From assembly GCA_001632425.1 (NCBI GenBank), contig KV425557.1:310001-374000 (forward strand): 64,000 nt of DNA, in the 5' to 3' direction. This DNA is from Neolentinus lepideus HHB14362 ss-1. Taxonomy: Eukaryota > Basidiomycota > Agaricomycetes > Gloeophyllales > Gloeophyllaceae. How positions within the stretch are numbered: the stretch's first letter is position 1; every line of letters starts with the position of its first letter. This document shows positions 49,300 to 60,682 of the stretch, piece by piece. A program made the translations under genes and the position numbers. The notes beneath the pieces were generated by a model. That model made no database searches. It was not told where the DNA came from and saw only the letters and a program-made list of their open reading frames with translations.

Positions 49300-52131
49300 A
49301 TGAAGAACAGCGGATCGACGCGCTGTCTAGTCGCAGACGAAGGAAACATGGCTGTGACAAGCAAATGTATAGAGCAGCGCGCAGATAGCACACTCTCAAC
49401 AATCGATCCAGCATCTACTTCCACCAAGTCTTCTACACCCCTGGCAGAGCTGCGGAACGGCAAAGTGCTCTTCAAGCAGAAATGTGTTGCATTCGAGAAG
49501 CTATCCGAGACTATGCAAGGTGAGGTCCAATCACGTTATACGTGAACAGTATATCCACTCAGTATGCTTACTTTGTACAGAGATAGTCAAGTTTCGTGAG
49601 ATGATACAACAACGTCTGCAGGACCGCGAGCCGCCCTTGAATACGATTCCCTCAGAGCACAAGCCAGTGTTAGGGAAACTGGTGCACGAAAGGTTCGTCC
49701 CTATGTTCTTTATTGATATGGTAACTGAGAACTTGATGTGACAGTGATAAATCGCTATCGGCACTCTGCAAGCATATCCAGGAACAGCTCCTTCCGGCTG
49801 ACGAGGAGGACGAAGGCATTTCTACTTCCAATACCGCACTCCCCTTGACTGTCATCGAAACTGAAGTCACATCGATAGCTCATCGCAAGAATTATGGCTT
49901 GGATAGTTGCCCAGATGGCGGAAGGATTCCGTCTTCTTTATGTGTATGGCGGTGGGAACTTGACAGGCAATTATGGGCCTGGTTACCCAAATCTGCGAGG
50001 GAGAAGGCAGAGTCACGGCATCAGGAAAGAATGGATGTGAGCTCGTTTCTCGTACGACGTAGCTACATGCACATGGTAGCCTGACTATCTCGCCAGGCCA
50101 AGCAGCAACTGGCGTCAATGTTTGCCTCTTTGAAGCAGGAGGAAAGAGATGCTCTGCTCAACAGGAAATCAGGAGCCAAGCAAAAGCAAAAGCAGAAAGA
50201 GAAAGAAAACCCAAAGGTCGATGTTATCCACGTCGACCATCCCATTAACAGTGCCACAGCGCCTGGAGTTGCTCAAGATGTAGGTTCTGCCCCACGATCC
50301 TGCTATTTCTAACATCTGATTTATTCCTTAGGATGCGCAAGAAGCAGAGGGATCAAATACTCCGCAGAAGACAGTAGCGCGTTACAAGAAGGTTCCTTCT
50401 TTTGAGGAGGCCGCCAAAGTGCGTAACCACAGCTACCATTCAAGTCTATCCACATATTTGTCATGATGCAGGAAAAGGAGAAACTCGAGAAGAAAACAAC
50501 AAAAGCGGAGCAGGACAAGAAGAAAAAGGAGGCACAGGAGAAATCAAGATCGCTCATGGCAAACTTCTTCTGCAAAGGCAAGACCAAAGGCAAGACTGGA
50601 TCGACAGCTGGACCTTCCACAAATAAGGGTGTTGTCAAAGAGTCGAGTTCCTCGACGAAGCAGTCGGACTTCGACAATGCGTTCAAGCCCTTCGCTCTCA
50701 AGAAAGGCGTCGACCTCGCGCCAGTCAACCGGTTCACAGAAGCAAAGAAGAGCCAATCCATCCACAGGGGGCAGTCCTCTTCCGAGGCTATCCTTATTGA
50801 CGACGACGAGACCAGAGTTGACCTGGGTATTGTCATGCGTCATAATCTGCCGGCTATAGATGTCAGTTCTATGAGTTCCCGAGGTATGCATTTCACGTAT
50901 TATGGCTCCTTATAACTCGTGCTAAGCTTAGCTAGACCGATTGGCTTCGCTCCTGACGGCCCTCCCTCCCTCAGTAAATCCGGCACTTCTGAAAAGACCA
51001 GCCTCAACGACGCCTCACCTAAAGACTTATACTACTCACTCCGTCCGAGAAGTCATGGCTCAGCTCAGCGAAGCTGAAGTGGCCGGCGACGAGTCTCGTG
51101 TACGGGACTTACTGAACTTACTTCGGTCGCGGTCGAAAATTCCAGCAAAGATATTCTGCTTTGCTGACGATGCGCGTCCGGGATACTTCGGCACATTCAC
51201 TCGGACATCACGCATTATTGGTTCCCGAAGTCCGTTCGTCCGAGATACAGTAGCTCATGACTACAACTACGACAGCGGGGAGGAATGGGAAGAGGAAGGC
51301 GAAGGCGAAGAAGTCGACGGCAGCGATGAGGAAGGCGGGGAGGCTGCCGCGGACGAAGAGGACTCTGATCTCGATAGCTGGCTGGTAGACGATGATGATG
51401 TCGAAGAAGTTGGGACACCGATCGAGGAGAGAGCAGGCTCGCCGGGATTCTTCCCGCCACCTTTGTCGACAGACAAGAAACGAAAGTCCGTGGCTTCGGA
51501 AGCCCGACCGAAGGCCGAGAAGAAGCGGAAAGTTATCGTTCCCCTCGTGCCATTCACTAAGGGTCCGTGCTGGGAGAATGCCATCGGGCAATGTGACTAT
51601 GAGCCCTTCGAGGCTTACAGGATCCAACTTTTCAATGGTAGGCTGTCTGCAGCCATGGCATTGTCGGATGGGGCTCACGGACGTTTCACAGATACGCCGT
51701 ATCCAATCGATCCTTTCACCTTTGTTTTAGCTCCTTCAACAGCTTCGAAGAATCCTGCACACCGCACCAACGGCGTTTTCCTTGTGCCTCCCGTTCCGGG
51801 TCAGGCGCAATCGAATACTGCAACCTCTTGCGACTCTGCGATGGCAAATACGCCTGCTCTTCCAACCACTATCGTAAAAAGAGCATCGGGTCCGGCTCCG
51901 AAGACTTCTTTCCCGGATGATCATCTGCCAGCTCTGCTCTCCAGGATTCGTTTAACGCCCACAGCCAATCTCACTGTTCTTATAGAGATGGTCTACGCGA
52001 GCTTCCAGGAACAGCGCATCAAGGTCAAGAAGAATGCACTGGAGGCGAAGATACGCGAAGTCTGCGAGAAATGCAAGTTCCGTAAAGTTTGGGTTGTGAA
52101 AGGAGAATCGCAAGATCCCTTTGCCGCATAA
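49300..52131 (+). CDS. RLF2: Chromatin assembly factor 1 large subunit (p150/Cac1)
   Basis: CAF-1 deposits H3-H4 on newly replicated DNA with PCNA. The ATG at 49300 is used; an in-frame Met lies at 49348. The N-terminal part is SSTPLAELRNGKVLFKQKCV, EKLSETMQ, EIVKFREMIQQRL. A Lys/Glu/Gln-rich charged helix follows (KQKQKQKEKENPK, then KEKEKLEKKTTKAEQDKKKK, about 50180-50550), the family's KER region. The acidic region after KIFCFADDARPGYFGTFTRT and SPFVRDTVAHDYNYDSGEEW is the conserved ED domain, rich in Glu/Asp to DLDSWLVDDDD. The C-terminal winged-helix segment includes LPALLSRIRLTPTANLTVLI and KVKKNALEAKIREVCEKCKF. The stop is at 52129-52131. It is divergent from the RFC subunit gene. Confidence 0.9.
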
Positions 52132-52374
52132 GTCGGGGTGGCATTGAGCAAATGTGTTTCTAATTTGTTATGCTCTCTTAGGCAGTGCTCTTGCCACAGT
52201 GGGACGATCTTTGCCGATCCACGACTAGTCGAAGCCGTGCGATATCACTTTACAGGATTGCTGGCGACATCATTCTGAGTATCTTATTCTCTTCGCGGCT
52301 TTAAGCCCGTATGTATAATGTTATACCGTCTTGTCATTACACACTGAATCCAGGAAAAGCGAAGTGAGGGGCTG

Positions 52375-53185
52375 CTATGACATGACTAGCTCCCAGAGCA
52401 TGTCCGCGAACTCGTGGTTGGATTTGGAATCGTCGAACTTCACGCAGTGGAGATCACCAGATGCGGCACCTTTTCGAAGATCAATGTTAATCATGGTCAA
52501 AGATTGAGAACTGAAGAACGGGCACTGACGGATGAGCATCTTTGTGATCCTCCCTTTTTCATCAGCAACAGGCTCGAAGCCGATTCCTTTGAATATAGCC
52601 AAACGCAGTCTACCGACAATACGTTTGTTCAACCAATGTTGTGAGCCCAGTATATAAGTGATACACGTACACAGTGCCATCCAGTTCATTCGCGTGCTCC
52701 GTGGCCGGGTCAGACTCTTCGAGCCTCTTAGCCTCTTCCTTCAGCTGCACGAGTTCGGCCTCCTTATAGGCCAGCTGGCTTTCGGCGTCATTGATGGCCT
52801 TTCCTAGAGATAGTTTTGTATCCTCCAAGGAGCTGATATGGGCGGCGTGCTGCTGTGGAGTAGGCTTGGACTTTGGACGCGTCGAGGAGGTTCGTGCAGC
52901 GTCTAGGAGCTTAGCAAGCGCTATGTCGATCTGTAAGTCATCTGCGTCAGAGAGGGAATGGGAACGAACCCCTTAGGTCGGACTGTGCCTGGTCAATTTC
53001 TTTCCTTCTGGTCGCTTCTGTCTCAGTCATGTCGCGCTCGGCGGCATAGATGGTCATGAAGTCCGCTTCAGGATTCATGTTCGCCTTCATCTTCCGGATT
53101 TCTAAACTACCGATGCATTAAAAAAGGATCAAAGACAGATGGAAAAATAGGAATACATTGCTTCTCTCAAGTCGATGTTAGCCAT
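52375..53185 (-). CDS. SPC24: Kinetochore protein Spc24 (Ndc80 complex)
   Basis: The start MANIDLREA (53185) is followed by an intron and a long helical region: IRKMKANMNPEADF, EATRRKEIDQAQSDL, DIALAKLLDAARTSS, ISSLEDTKLSLGKAINDAES and AELVQLKEEAKRLEE. This is a coiled coil that pairs with Spc25. The C-terminal globular head contains ALRLAIFKGIGFEPVADEKG, RITKMLIR, INIDLRKGAASGDLHCVKFD and HEFADMLWELVMS. The stop is at 52375-52377. The LAIFKGIGFEP and CVKFD...LWEL patterns are typical of Spc24 heads, which bind the Mis12/CENP-T side of the kinetochore. Short exons make the exact junctions approximate. Its promoter side carries the inverted-repeat element described separately. Confidence 0.85.
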
Positions 53186-53237
53186 GGTCTTCCGTGCATC
53201 CGAAGTCTCTCAGACTCTAGACTCTGACGGGGAGGTA

Positions 53238-53283
53238 TTACCATGCGACTAACAAGGTCTGGCGTTACCTTGCGACTAACAAG
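53238..53283. repeat. Short tandem direct repeat (19-nt unit, period 27)
   Basis: TTACCATGCGACTAACAAG at 53238-53256 recurs at 53265-53283 with one change (A to T at position 6), separated by 8 bases. It lies just upstream of SPC24. Confidence 0.85.
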
Positions 53284-53390
53284 CTTGTCTCTGATGAAGG
53301 CGTGTTCAACGAGCCGCGCTAAGTCACAGTCACGTGTTGTGACCCATTCTTGTATATTTCTGTTTGTCATCGCGATCGCAGCACTAACAC

Positions 53391-53604
53391 GGCGGGCAAA
53401 GCATAATCGCGCGGTGGCGCAGAAATTCGACATCATACCTCACTGTCGAATTCCTCCGGCAGTGTGCTTCCGAGATGCCGCGGCAGCCACCCCGGTGATG
53501 CCTGTAAGAACCACGTGCTCTCCTGGCCTGCCGGATCGACAGGTGATTCGACATGATGTCGAATTTCTGCGCCACCGCGCGATTCGACACATGCTTTGCC
53601 CGCC
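53391..53604. repeat. Long imperfect inverted repeat, MITE-like hairpin
   Basis: The left arm (53391-53436, 46 nt) and right arm (53553-53604, 52 nt) are reverse complements. There are 32 matched bases nearest the loop, then a 6-base insertion (CGACAC) on the right, then 14 more matched bases. A second, imperfect inner pairing brings 53444-53461 against 53528-53542 (CTGTCGAA...CCGGCAG against CTGCCGGATCGACAG). The heptamer GTCGAAT or its complement recurs at least five times between 53427 and 53647. No transposase is present, so a non-autonomous foldback/MITE-type element is the likeliest origin. Target-site duplications could not be defined. Confidence 0.8.
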
Positions 53605-53751
53605 GTGTAATGCTATTCCAGCCACTCAGAACATAGATGGTGTCGAATCATCTGATAAAGGCAGCAGATAATGTCAGGGCACTACAGGACTTCGTATCCA
53701 GAATTACATGACACTACATGAAAGGGAATATCAAGATGTTTCAAGAATTCA

Positions 53752-55087
53752 TCAAGCGGCATCATCGACCTTAATCACGACTTTGCCCTTAGCTCTGCCA
53801 GTCATCAGCTTTTCGTATGCCTTCAAGGCGTCATCAAACGAATAGACGCTATCGACCAAAGGTTTAACTTTGCCTAAAGAATAACTCATGAATGAGTGCA
53901 TGATAAACTGACACATGGAATCAAAGGTCACACACATTCAGATACCATTCGCGCGATAGCTTCCAAATCTGTCTTCCTATGCTTGACCTGGACGAGACGC
54001 CACTTCCGTTTGGTTCCACCTAACCAGCGCGGCCTCAGAAAGATCTGCCACAGCGCTTTCGCGGTCATCTTCATCTCTTTCGCATCGATCGTCTTCGGCT
54101 GTGGTCCAGTAGAAACGTATACACCGTCCGGCACGAGATAGGCTGGACTTTGCGTGTATAGGGACGGGTCGAGAAGCCCCACCGCATCGAAGATGGCATG
54201 GAATTTCGGTGAGGGTGGATTCTCAGAGAGTTGTTTCTCTAAAGGTGCCTTCGTGTAGTCCAAAAACTATACCGATGAGCCAGCACCCGGTTAGTACTTA
54301 CGAGAACTCCAGACTAATGGAGAATTACAAACCTCATCAGCTCCCAGTCTTCGCACGAACTCCTCGTTCTTGGCGCTTGCTGTTGCAGTCACTCTGCAGC
54401 CCCTTGCTTTGGCAAGCTGAATAGCAAACGCCCCCACTGCTGAGCTTCCACCATTGACGAGAACCGATTGTTCCGGCTCTAAGTGGGCTTCGTCGAAAAG
54501 ACCCTGGTAAGCGGTCATACACGCCAGCGCGATGCCGGAGACGTCGACCACTGACAGCTGCGGTGGCTTTACAACCAAATTAGTGGCTTGTACTCGTGTG
54601 TATTGGGCTAGTGCCCCGAGACGGGTTTTGAGAGCAGTTTCTAATACGCTTGTAGATGAGGATTGACGTGGGCGCCACTGGAAGAGTGAAGCACTTACGG
54701 ACTGGGATCCAACCGTAAACAATATCTCCGTTACTGAAGCTGGAGTCATTGGCATCAACGATGACACCAGAAAAATCGTGCTCTGGGACGTATGGTTTCC
54801 TGGCCACAAAACTAGGCGCTATCTGCATGACCTTGAATCCTCTGAAGCGTGGGTTACGAGGCAGTGTCTTGCCGATGAGATTGAGTTACTCACACAGGAT
54901 TCAAGGCAGCTGCGAGTACTTTGACCAGCACTTCTCCCTTCGCCAGTTTAGATGACACTTGCGCGTCCGATACGAGTTTCAGCACTTTGTCCGGGCTGCC
55001 CTTCTTGACTACATGCCACACCTTCTGAGTCGTGGGAATTTCTCGGACTCCTCTGTCTTGGGCTCTACCAGTATCAATACTGGACAT
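53752..55087 (-). CDS. Medium-chain dehydrogenase/reductase, quinone-oxidoreductase-like
   Basis: The start [20 protein letters not shown] (55087) precedes the GroES-like domain: [55 protein letters not shown]. The Rossmann domain has [40 protein letters not shown] (an NADPH-binding GGSSAVG turn in place of the common AxxGxxG) and [20 protein letters not shown]. The C-terminal part is [23 protein letters not shown] and [20 protein letters not shown], ending [12 protein letters not shown] with the stop at 53752. Zinc-ligand cysteines are absent, so this is the zinc-independent, NADPH-dependent quinone oxidoreductase/reticulon-4-interacting-protein-like branch. The substrate is unknown. Confidence 0.88.
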
Positions 55088-55381
55088 GGTAGATGTAGAA
55101 GAAGGCAACAATAAATCGCTCCATCGTTGGGTGAATCTCTAGACATCGGACTTGAGAAGTTCTCAGGCGAATCGAAGCTTGGGCCTAGAAAGGCAGGCAC
55201 TCGAAAGGTGCTCAAACGAGAAATGCATGGGATCGTATCACGTGGTTAGAGCAGGCGGTCACGCCGCGCCCTCTGCCCAACAGCCACAATCGTACTCAGT
55301 CAGCGACCACGACGTTCTGTCCGACATCCTTTATATCGACTTCAAACACAGCACGGCGTCTCTGAACGGGTGTTAGGCGAT

Positions 55382-58300
55382 ATGGATGTGAGTGCTGGCT
55401 GTCGGCAGTGATGGTTGGTTCTGGATGCTCATTCCGCTGTTGCGCGGCAGGTTTTACTTGACTTTGGGCGGGAGTTCGATGTTGGCACCATGGACAAGGT
55501 CGTGATGGCCTTTTACTCTGGTCAAGGGCAAGAAGTGCGCATGACAAGTCTAAGATCGCACTGTCCTGGCTAACCGGATCTTATCTCGCAGCAACAAATG
55601 GCGCAACAAATCCTTACACAGTTTCAAGAACATCCCGATGCGTGGACAAGAGTTCCTGACATCCTAGAACGATCATCATTTCCTCAAACGAAAGTAGGCA
55701 GGACTTGCATTCTGCGATGGAGAGAAAACATTGACTTGATTTTTTCCAGTACATCGGTTTGCAGATCTTGGAAAAGTTGATTAATACTCGGTGGAAATCT
55801 TTGCCGGAAGGACAACGACAAGGTGAACACCGTCTCCATATTGTATGAGCACGGAGTTAACTGTCTGCTAGGGATTCGGAATTTTGTAGTCGGAGTGACG
55901 GTAAAGGTGGCATCGGATGAAACAACACTGCGGAAGGAGAAGACGTATATCAACAAGCTCAATCTCGCACTCGTGCAGGTAGGTCTTATTTGTGAATGAT
56001 CGGCTTGGTATCTCATACGTGTCCCCGGAGATTTTGAAACAAGAATGGCCACATAACTGGCCAACATTCATCCCCGAAATCGTAGAGTCATCAAAGACGA
56101 ACCTCTCGCTCTGCGAGAACAACATGGTTATCTTGAAGCTACTGTCCGAAGAAGTTTTCGACTACTCCGCTGATGTCATGACGCAGAACAAAATCAAACT
56201 ACTGAAGAACCAGATGTGCGGAGAGTTCTCCGAAATTTTCAAGCTGTGTCAGGAGATTTTGGAAGAAGCACAGAAGACATCTTTGATCAAAGCTACTCTT
56301 GAAACGCTGTTACGTTTCTTGAACTGGATTCCTCTGGGGTACATCTTTGAGACGACGATTATTGACTTGCTACTCAACCGGGTGTGTCCACCGTTTCACC
56401 TTACCACCGCCCTTACTCACCTTCCGTCATGCTCAGTTCCTCGAAACACCAGAATTCCGTAATGTCACTCTCAAATGTCTCGCTGAGATCGCAGCACTCA
56501 ACGTTGGCCCGGAGTACGACCCCAAGTTCGCCATCCTCTTCGCTATGGTGATGACCGCTGTAAACCGCATGATTCCTCCGTCAACGAACATCGCCCAAGC
56601 GTACGCCAATGCTGGCGACTCCGGGCAGGAGCTCGTCCTAACCCTTGCTCTCTTCCTTTGCAACTTCCTCTCCAACCACCTCCGCTCTGTTGAGTCAGAG
56701 GCAAACCGTGACGTGCTACTCAACGCGCATATGTACCTCGTGAAGATCAGCCAGGTGGACGAGCGGGAGATATTCAAGATCTGCTTGGAGTACTGGCTGA
56801 AACTTGTAGCAGAGTTATATGAGGAGATACAAAGCCTGCCGATTGGCGAGAGTGGGTTGCTGATGGGTTTGAGTCTGGGTGGAGGCGCGGGTGCCCAGGG
56901 CATGTTGAATGGAATGGCACTGCGCAAGAACATCTACTCGGATATTTTGAGTAACTTAAGGCTGGTTGTTATCGAACGGATGGTAAAGCCTGAAGAAGTA
57001 CGTGGTGATGTGGAGCTATTCCGTCTCTAATGATTTGCTAACCGTAATTTGGGCAGGTTCTCATCGTCGAGAATGACGAAGGCGAGATCGTTCGTGAATT
57101 CATGAAGGAGAGTGACACCATCGTCTTGTACAAGTCCATGAGGGAGTTATTGGTCTATCTGACTCACTTGGACGTCGTGGACACGGAGACGATCTTGACC
57201 GAGAAGCTGGCCAAGCAGGTAGATGGTTCCGAATGGTCGTGGAACAACCTCAATACTCTTTGCTGGGCTATTGGGTCTATCTCCGGAGCTATGAGTGAGC
57301 TATTTATCGAGACATCCCGTCTGTTAGCTAGAATAACTCAACTTTCCACGCAGATGAGGAGACTGAGAAGCGCTTCCTCGTTACTGTCATCAAAGACCTG
57401 CTGGGACTATGTGAGATCAAACGCGGCAAGGACAATAAGGCAGTCGTCGCTTCTGACATCATGTACATCGTCGGCCAGTATCCTCGTTTCCTCAAGGCTC
57501 ACTGGAAGTTCCTGAAGACCGTGGTGAACAAACTGTTTGAGTTCATGCACGAGACGCACGAAGGTAAGCAATGCTCTGCCGTTCCTGCTCACATTTCCAC
57601 AGCTTCCTTGGGTTACCTGTTTCTTCCAGTCCATGTCGTCCATTCGTCTGGAACCCCCTTGATTGAGCTAATGTCATCGTTCGTGTATAGGCGTCCAGGA
57701 TATGGCGTGCGACACGTTCATCAAAATTGCGCAGAAGTGCAGAAGGCATTTCGTCATGCAGCAGGCTGGGGAGACGGAGCCTTTTGTTGACGAGATTCTG
57801 CGATTGCTGCATCGGATTACGGTGGATTTGTCGCCGCAACAGGTCGGCAGGCGCATCCTTCGCAAGCAGTGTCCGTGACTAATGATTATTTCTTCCAGGT
57901 TCACACCTTCTATGAAGCAGTAGGCTATATGATCTCCGCGCAACCGAACAAACCTCAGCAAGAGAAGCTTATCGCTAAGCTGATGGAGTTACCCAACAAC
58001 GCCGTATGTTTCACATCAATTTGAACCTTCGTATTAGCTGACATCTATTGTTAACAGTGGGACTCCCTTATGGCCCAAGCGGCACAAAACATTGACGTCC
58101 TTGGGAATATGGACAACATCAAGATTCTGGCGAATGTTCTGAAGACAAATACCGCTGCCTGCACGTCTATTGGAAGCTTCTACCTGCCTCAGATAGGCCG
58201 CATTTTCTTGGATATGCTCGGCCTCTATAAGGCTGTCAGCAGCATTATTAGCGAGAGCGTTGCCCGTGAAGGTTCGTGTACCGCGATATTACTCTATTTC

Positions 58301-59593
58301 AATACACTATCTGATCCTACGTCATCACATCTCTAGGCGTTATCGCTACGAAGACGCCCAAGGTGCGGCAGCTGAGAACGGTGAAAAAGGAGATTTTGAA
58401 GCTCCTTGAGATGTACATCAAGAAAGCGGAAGATCTGGAAGCTGTGAATAACAACTTCATTCCCCCGGTCTTAGACGCGATCTTGGGTGACTATAATCGT
58501 AATGTCCCGGCAGCAAGGGACGCGGAGGTGTTGAACGTCATGGCCACTATAACCAGTCGCCTAGGGGTGAGGTCTAGACTCGTGAGACATGTCCACAACG
58601 ACTGACAGAACCATTATCCCGTAGCCGTTGCTCACACCGCAAGTTCCCGCCATCCTTGAGGCCGTCTTCGAGCCGACACTCAACATGATTAACCAAGACT
58701 TTGCGGAGTTCCCCGAGCATAGAGTTGGCTTTTTCAAACTTCTGCGGGCCATGAACCTCAACTGCTTCCCAGGTGAGCTGACGTACAGGCAACGTCTGTC
58801 AAGAAAGAACCTCTGACGTGATTCGTCTAGCCCTCCTGACTATCCCTCCGAACCAATTCAAGTTGTTTATGGACAGTATCATCTGGGCTATCAAACACAC
58901 GATGCGTGACATTGCAGATACCGGTTTGAACTGTAGGTGACCCCCGAAACATCACCGGGTCTAGGCTAACTTGTCCTTCTATCTTAGTGTGCTTGGAAGT
59001 CATCAATAACTTTGCTGGCGCGGACCCAGCCGTCGGCAACGCCTTCTTCCAGCAGTACTTCCTCAGCATCGTGCAAGACATTTTCTTTGTCCTGACGGAT
59101 GCTGATCACAAGAGTGGCTTCAAGCTCCAGAGTCTGCTTCTTGCACGGCTTTTCCAGCTTGTGGAGACAAATCAAATCCAGGCACCTCTCTTCGATCCTT
59201 CACAGGTCTCAGACCCCCATGTCACGAACGCGATGTTCCTACGGGAATACACGGCGAACTTACTGACAACTGCCTTCCCCCATGTATCGAAGTAAGTTCC
59301 ACGTTCATATTCACATAATAGGCAGGTATTGACGGACACGGTTTAGGGCACAAATCCAACAGTTCGTCATCGGCTTGGGAGAGTACCATAACGATATCAA
59401 CCGCTTCAAGCTGTCCTTGCGGGACTTCCTCATTCAGCTCAAAGAGTTCTCCGCAGGCGACAACGCCGATCTCTTCTTGGAAGAAAAGGAGCTTGAAGCT
59501 CAGAGGAAGGCAGAGGCAGAGCGCGAGGCTGCAATGCGTATTCCTGGCATGCTCAAGCCGTCGCAGATAGAAGACAAGGATGAAGATATATAA
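55382..59593 (+). CDS. CRM1: Exportin-1 / CRM1 nuclear export receptor
   Basis: CRM1 carries leucine-rich NES cargo out of the nucleus with Ran-GTP. The first exon is only six coding bases (55382-55387, Met-Asp), spliced to 55451-55534, which restores the family start as [24 protein letters not shown]-repeat segments follow through about 18 exons: [144 protein letters not shown] and [19 protein letters not shown]. The TGT codon at 57410-57412 encodes the cysteine in DLLGLCE that is alkylated by leptomycin B in human and fission-yeast CRM1, so sensitivity is predicted. The stop is at 59591-59593. Confidence 0.96.
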
Positions 59594-59963
59594 TCACGGT
59601 AGAGTGTATGATGTATTCGGACTGCTAGTGTGTTTTTAGGTCCATTGCATGATTGGTTTTCTCCGTTCATCTCGTCATCATCCCTTGTCCCCCTGCCTCT
59701 TCTCTTCTCGCGAGCCTTTTCTTCATGTTATCTTGTTCATCAATCTGCATATCTTAGTGTACCATTAGCCTACAGTTAGGACCAGAAGAATGTATCGCAA
59801 GCGTACGAACTTACTTGCATGTCAAAACGTATTATTTCAGCAATCTTTGGCGCCATAGATTTCAATCTTTGATAGATCGCGGATTATCGTGATCCATGTC
59901 CTGACAAGCGACCACAGCTCTTGCAATTGCACGTTAGCTCAGTTCCTCCACAAGGCCTCAGTC
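59594..59963. other. Intergenic spacer between CRM1 and TMA20
   Basis: 370 bases with the CRM1 3' flank, including a pyrimidine-rich run (about 59655-59720), and the TMA20 promoter. No gene is visible. Confidence 0.45.
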
Positions 59964-60682
59964 ATGTTCAAAAAGTAGCTTGTCTTCTTTTGCTATGGGT
60001 CAGTCGGCTCGCTAAACGTCTGCGAGGAAGGTTCCAACCCTCCACCGACATCTCTGGTCAGACTGCGGTCAAGTCGTCTATTCAGCGGTCCATTCGGGCG
60101 GCCATACTTTCGCAGTGGAAGGTCGATTCTGACACATTCGAATCCATTTGGCCTAAGAAAGAGAACATCACACTGGTGAAATGGTCAGTCTGTGCCGTGA
60201 CACCAAGCGATACACGGCGTTCTCATCCGTTTCTGATCAGTAGAGACCACATTTCTATCTATGCCTTGCACGGCGAGCCACTCTTCTTCCAGCACTTTGA
60301 TGGGCCGTTCTATCCGACCTTGAGGTTGCTTCACAAGTGTGAGTCTGGAGAGCTTACGTCTTGCTTGTCCCTGATTCAATTTCTCTCAGATCCCTTCCTT
60401 CTTCCAGTGGTTCGCGTTGATCGGGGCGCCATCCGCTTTTTACTTGCAGGAGCACACATGATGTGCCCAGGTTTTACGTCGAAGGGGGGCTGGCTGCCGC
60501 CTCCAGAAGATGCCCTGTCTGCAGAGGCTCCTGTGGCCATTCAGGCTGAGGGGAAGGAGCACGCGATCGCGATTGGGATTACTAAGCTTAGTACTGAGGA
60601 CATCAAGAACGTCAACAAGGGCGTAGGAGTGGAGGTCATCACCCATCTGGGAGACGATTTGTGGGCCCTTCAGAAAGTGTAG
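59964..60682 (+). CDS. TMA20: TMA20/MCT-1, ribosome-associated PUA-domain protein
   Basis: Exon 1 is 59964-59974 (MFKK) and exon 2 starts at 60031 (FQPSTDISGQTAVKSSIQRS). The intron with donor after AAATG near 60182 joins KENITLVK to CRDHISIYALHGEPLFFQHF. A last intron joins GPFYPTLRLLHK to YPFLLPVVRVDRGAIRFLLA. The PUA domain continues with GAHMMCPGFTSKGGWLPPPE, AIQAEGKEHAIAIGITKLST, EDIKNVNKGVGVEVITHLGD and the end DLWALQKV; the stop is at 60680-60682. With Tma22/DENR this protein recycles 40S subunits by releasing deacylated tRNA after termination and supports reinitiation. Length is about 185 residues, as in the family. Splicing from the short first exon removes an in-frame stop (GTAG) at once. 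Confidence 0.92.

Noticed and set aside
55088..55111. Upstream extension of the reductase frame
   Set aside because: It begins at a TTG codon; the ATG at 55087 is the first Met.
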